Positions 13,507 to 16,085 of a stretch of 16,085 nucleotides of DNA are shown in pieces. The notes under the pieces are model-generated. The model did no database searches and had not been told where the DNA came from. It was given only the letters and a program-made list of their open reading frames with translations. Origin of the DNA: Endomicrobium sp. GTDB taxonomy: Bacteria > Elusimicrobiota > Endomicrobiia > Endomicrobiales > Endomicrobiaceae. The stretch is taken from the NCBI GenBank assembly GCA_031278115.1, contig JAITKZ010000097.1, positions 1-16,085 on the forward strand, given 5' to 3'. The number at the start of each line of letters is the position of its first letter. The stretch's first letter is position 1. A program made the translations under genes and the position numbers.

Positions 13507-14793
13507 GTGAAAATAGAACTTATTTGTACAGGAAGCGAACTTCTTGCTGGAAAGCTTAATACAAATGCAGCTTATATAGGTTCAAGATTATTTAACATAG
13601 GTCTTGAGTTATTTTGTATTACTGACATAGGCGATAAAAAACAAGATTTGACAAATCATTTTAACATTGCTTTTGCAAGAAGTAATATCATAATTGTAAC
13701 AGGAGGACTTGGTCCGACTTTTGATGACATGACTGTTGAAACTGCAGCTGAATGCTTAGGGCTTCCGATTTATTCTGATGAGAAAGTTTTAAAGTCTATA
13801 CAAGAATACTTTGCTAAAAAATCAATTTCAAAAATACCAAAAATCAACAAAAGGCAGGCTAATATAATTAGCGGCGCTAAAGTTTTGGAAAATCGTTTAG
13901 GCACAGCACCGGGGCAAATGTTGCATTTTGAATTTAAAAGCGATGAAAAAAAGTATCGCAAAACTTTGTTTTTGCTTCCTGGTCCTCCAAGAGAAATGAA
14001 GCCGGTGTTTGAAGAAAACGTTGAACCGTTTTTAAAAAGTTATTCTTCAGGTATAAGGAAAAATGCTACCTTACGTGTGTTTGGTTTATCAGAATCTGCA
14101 ATTGCCGAAGCAATAAAACCTGTTATTGAGGAAGCTAAATTTGGAGACTGCCAAGCTCTGGAATTTGGTATTTTGGCAAACGAATCTATAGTAGATATAA
14201 AATTTGCAGTTTCAGGCGTTGACGAGTTTGCTGTAGACAGTTCAATAAAGAATTTAAATTTAAGATTCAATGATGTTTTAAAAGATAATATTTTTGGATA
14301 TAACGATGATACTCCTGCGTCTGTAGTAGGAAAACTTCTTATTCAAAAGAGAAAAACTATTTCTTTCGCAGAGTCTTGCACTGGAGGTAAAATAGTATCG
14401 GCTATTACAGATATCGCAGGCAGTTCTTTGTACTTTAAAAGTTCCGTAGTAACTTATTCCAATGAATCCAAACTTAAAATTCTTGGTGTAAAAGAAGAAA
14501 CTTTAAAGAAATTTGGAGCGGTAAGCGAGGAGACTGCAAAAGAAATGGCTAGAGGTATTTTAAATCTTTCAGGGAGTGACTACGCTTTTTCTGTTACAGG
14601 TATTGCGGGTCCCGGTGGATGTTCAAAAGACAAACCCGTGGGTTTGGTTTACGTTGGTTTTGCCGATAATAAAAAAACGGAAAGTTTCAAATTCAATTTT
14701 GTCGGAACACGAAAAGATATAAGAGACAAAACAGTCAATACAATTTTAGATTGCTTGAGAAAAAAATTAATTGAAAAACAACCTAAAAAATGA
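13507..14793 (+). CDS. cinA: CinA-family protein (competence/damage-inducible, NMN deamidase type)
   Basis: A 428-residue two-domain protein. The N-terminal molybdopterin-binding-like domain (residues about 1-170) has CTGSELLAGK and TGGLGPTFDD at about 65-74, which in CinA proteins carries ADP-ribose pyrophosphatase activity, and a LLPGPPREM block. The C-terminal PncC domain (about 270-425) has SFAESCTGGKI (Ser290), SSVVTYSNESK, VSEETAKEMA and VTGIAGPGG followed by KPVGLVYVGF, the signature of nicotinamide-mononucleotide deamidases that recycle pyridine nucleotides. Both halves look complete. It starts with GTG, 4 bp after thrC, with only a weak GGG ribosome-binding site inside the thrC end, so translation is probably coupled. 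Linkage to threonine synthesis looks like operon sharing rather than a shared pathway. Confidence 0.96.
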   Translation: MKIELICTGSELLAGKLNTNAAYIGSRLFNIGLELFCITDIGDKKQDLTNHFNIAFARSNIIIVTGGLGPTFDDMTVETAAECLGLPIYSDEKVLKSIQEYFAKKSISKIPKINKRQANIISGAKVLENRLGTAPGQMLHFEFKSDEKKYRKTLFLLPGPPREMKPVFEENVEPFLKSYSSGIRKNATLRVFGLSESAIAEAIKPVIEEAKFGDCQALEFGILANESIVDIKFAVSGVDEFAVDSSIKNLNLRFNDVLKDNIFGYNDDTPASVVGKLLIQKRKTISFAESCTGGKIVSAITDIAGSSLYFKSSVVTYSNESKLKILGVKEETLKKFGAVSEETAKEMARGILNLSGSDYAFSVTGIAGPGGCSKDKPVGLVYVGFADNKKTESFKFNFVGTRKDIRDKTVNTILDCLRKKLIEKQPKK

Positions 14794-14849
14794 AATAATC
14801 TCAAAGTTGGTTCCTGTACAAATAATCCGATTGTTACAGAGGATATACG

Positions 14850-15387
14850 ATGAAAAAAGCACTGGCTTTTTTGTTTTGTTTGTTTCTCTATGCAGATTTT
14901 TCTTTTGGGCAAGCTGTCCAACAAGAATCTTTAACTAAACCCTGGAAGTTTTCAGGTATTTTTACGTGGTCGTATAATCAGACTGATATAAGCAAAAATT
15001 GGACTGGTAAAGAGACATATTCAAGAGCATGGCAGGGCAGACTAGATACATCTGCCATCAGAGACAGTCAGTCTTCAAATTTTTAATTCTAAGAAAGATG
15101 CTGAAAGAGATTTTGGTGGCGAATCAGTTATAGATTATATTTTCGTGTTTCGTCAAAACACAAAATTTGCTTCGCAATTTAGAATTTTTGGAACATTTAG
15201 ACCGACGTGTGAAGGTATTTATTGGGAAAACAGAGTATTTCTAAAAACATGTCCGTGGCTTACAACGGAAATAGGGTATATAATTTATTTTGACCATTCA
15301 AGGATTGCAGCTCATAACTTGACTAACGATGTTGAAAGAATGTTCTACATAGCTTTAGGATTTTCTTTCAATATGTTTCAAAAGTAA
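14850..15387 (+). pseudogene. Frameshifted exported beta-barrel-like protein (possibly DUF3078)
   Basis: Two adjacent frames make one protein of about 178 residues. The first (78 codons, start supported by AGAGGA) has a signal peptide (MKKALAFLFCLFLYADFSFG) and then WKFSGIFTWSYNQTDISKNW followed by TGKETYSRAWQGRL, which resembles the opening of DUF3078-type outer-membrane proteins. It stops at 15084-15086. The second begins in the +1 frame with NSKKDAERDFGGESV and continues with alternating polar and aromatic residues typical of beta strands (QFRIFGTFRPTCEGIYWENR) to a C-terminus IALGFSFNMFQK. One extra T in the five-T run at 15080-15084 would explain the shift. The repaired length is below the usual 280 or so, so an internal deletion is also likely. 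Family assignment tentative. Confidence 0.6.
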
Positions 15388-15409
15388 ATAATTATAAGGG
15401 AAAAGATGG

Positions 15410-16085
15410 ATGTCTAACATAAGAAATTTTTGTATTATAGCTCACATTGATCACGGGAAAAGTACTCTTGCCGACAGACTTCTTGAATATACTGGTACAA
15501 TTTCAAAAAGAGAAATGAAAGACCAAATACTTGACGGGATGGAGCTTGAAAGGGAAAGAGGAATAACAATAAAAGCTAAAGCTATAAGAATGAATTATAG
15601 AGATAAGAGCGGTCAAACTTATGTTTTAAATTTGATAGACACACCCGGACATGTTGATTTTACATACGAAGTTTCAAGAGCGTTGGCAGCTTGCGAAGGC
15701 GCAATTTTAGTGATAGATGCTACTCAAGGTGTTGAAGCTCAAACGCTTGCAAATACTATACTTGCTAAGAATGCTAATTTAAAAATTATTCCTGTTATAA
15801 ACAAAATAGATTTGCCTACTGCCGATGTTGACAGTGCATATGAGCAGATGAAAGAAGGTCTTGGTGTAGATTCTGAACCAATTCTTGCAAGCGCTAAGGA
15901 AGGCATAGGAATAAATGAAATAGTTGATTCTGTTATTGCAAATATTCCGCCAGCAAAAATTATAAATGATGAGCCTTTATCAGCTCTAATTTTTGATTCT
16001 TTTTACGAATCTTACAGAGGTGTTATAGTTATAATAAGAGTTTTTGACGGCAAAATACGCAAAGGGATGAAGGTTCGTTTTATGG
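15410..16085 (+). CDS. lepA: Elongation factor 4 (LepA), partial, 3' end beyond window
   Basis: The first 225 codons of the LepA GTPase, which binds the ribosome and assists translation or subunit assembly; the full protein is about 600 residues. The GTP-binding domain is complete and canonical: P-loop AHIDHGKST at 11-19, switch I region with [17 protein letters not shown] at 77-81, NKID at 131-134, and a SAKEG block. Domain 2 begins with [20 protein letters not shown]. The start at 15410 fits the family N-terminus ([13 protein letters not shown]) and has AAGGG nine bases upstream. An ATG at 15406 is followed by an early stop. It probably belongs to its own unit after the decayed exported-protein gene. 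Confidence 0.97.
   Translation, partial: MSNIRNFCIIAHIDHGKSTLADRLLEYTGTISKREMKDQILDGMELERERGITIKAKAIRMNYRDKSGQTYVLNLIDTPGHVDFTYEVSRALAACEGAILVIDATQGVEAQTLANTILAKNANLKIIPVINKIDLPTADVDSAYEQMKEGLGVDSEPILASAKEGIGINEIVDSVIANIPPAKIINDEPLSALIFDSFYESYRGVIVIIRVFDGKIRKGMKVRFM

Noticed and set aside
1..16085. tRNA, rRNA or transposase genes
   Set aside because: I looked on both strands for tRNA cloverleaf sequence, rRNA-like stretches and DDE-type transposase motifs in the gene-free regions and found none.

Overview
The window is A+T-rich DNA from a bacterium with Gram-negative features: a beta-barrel-like exported protein and cell-surface glycan genes. Coding density is low for a bacterium. Decayed genes, short interspersed repeats and an unusual run of small exported proteins point to a host-associated lineage with a degrading genome. 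An Endomicrobium-like member of the Elusimicrobiota fits, but this is inference only: there is no rRNA or other decisive marker here.

Layout. (1) Positions 1-3507: a perfect 8-bp tandem repeat (acacaaca, about 14.75 copies, cut by the window edge) runs into a large multidomain glycosyltransferase gene, followed 1 bp later by a second surface-polysaccharide transferase and a weak terminator. (2) Positions 3508-12260: an accessory region. It holds four small exported proteins of unknown function, an exported homologue of eukaryotic-type phosphomannomutase, an exported DUF2608-like HAD protein, a truncated GT8 glycosyltransferase with a signal peptide, a multiply frameshifted class III Fic AMP-transferase pseudogene, and a family of MITE-like repeats with termini CCTGAGTTTA...TAAACTCAGG. 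The only clear core-metabolism gene here is cstA. (3) Positions 12261-16085: a conserved block of thrC, cinA, a frameshifted exported beta-barrel gene and the first 225 codons of lepA.

How the genes work together. The first two genes probably build a variable surface glycan; the octamer repeat could switch the first one on and off by reading-frame slippage. In the accessory region nearly every intact gene starts with a signal peptide, and three of the exported products belong to families that normally work in the cytosol (phosphomannomutase, GT8, HAD). With the Fic remnant, this looks like a locus devoted to interaction with a host or to envelope modification, now partly decaying and littered with non-autonomous repeats. 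CstA imports pyruvate or peptides. ThrC completes threonine synthesis, CinA recycles pyridine nucleotides and LepA is a ribosome-associated GTPase; these are housekeeping genes.

Most notable points: the octamer repeat that stays open in the glycosyltransferase frame and so probably encodes a TTTQQHNN repeat; the exported phosphomannomutase-like enzyme that keeps its catalytic residues and sits between two inverted MITE copies; and the MITE family itself, with copies from a full-length 315 bp down to a 37-bp hairpin.
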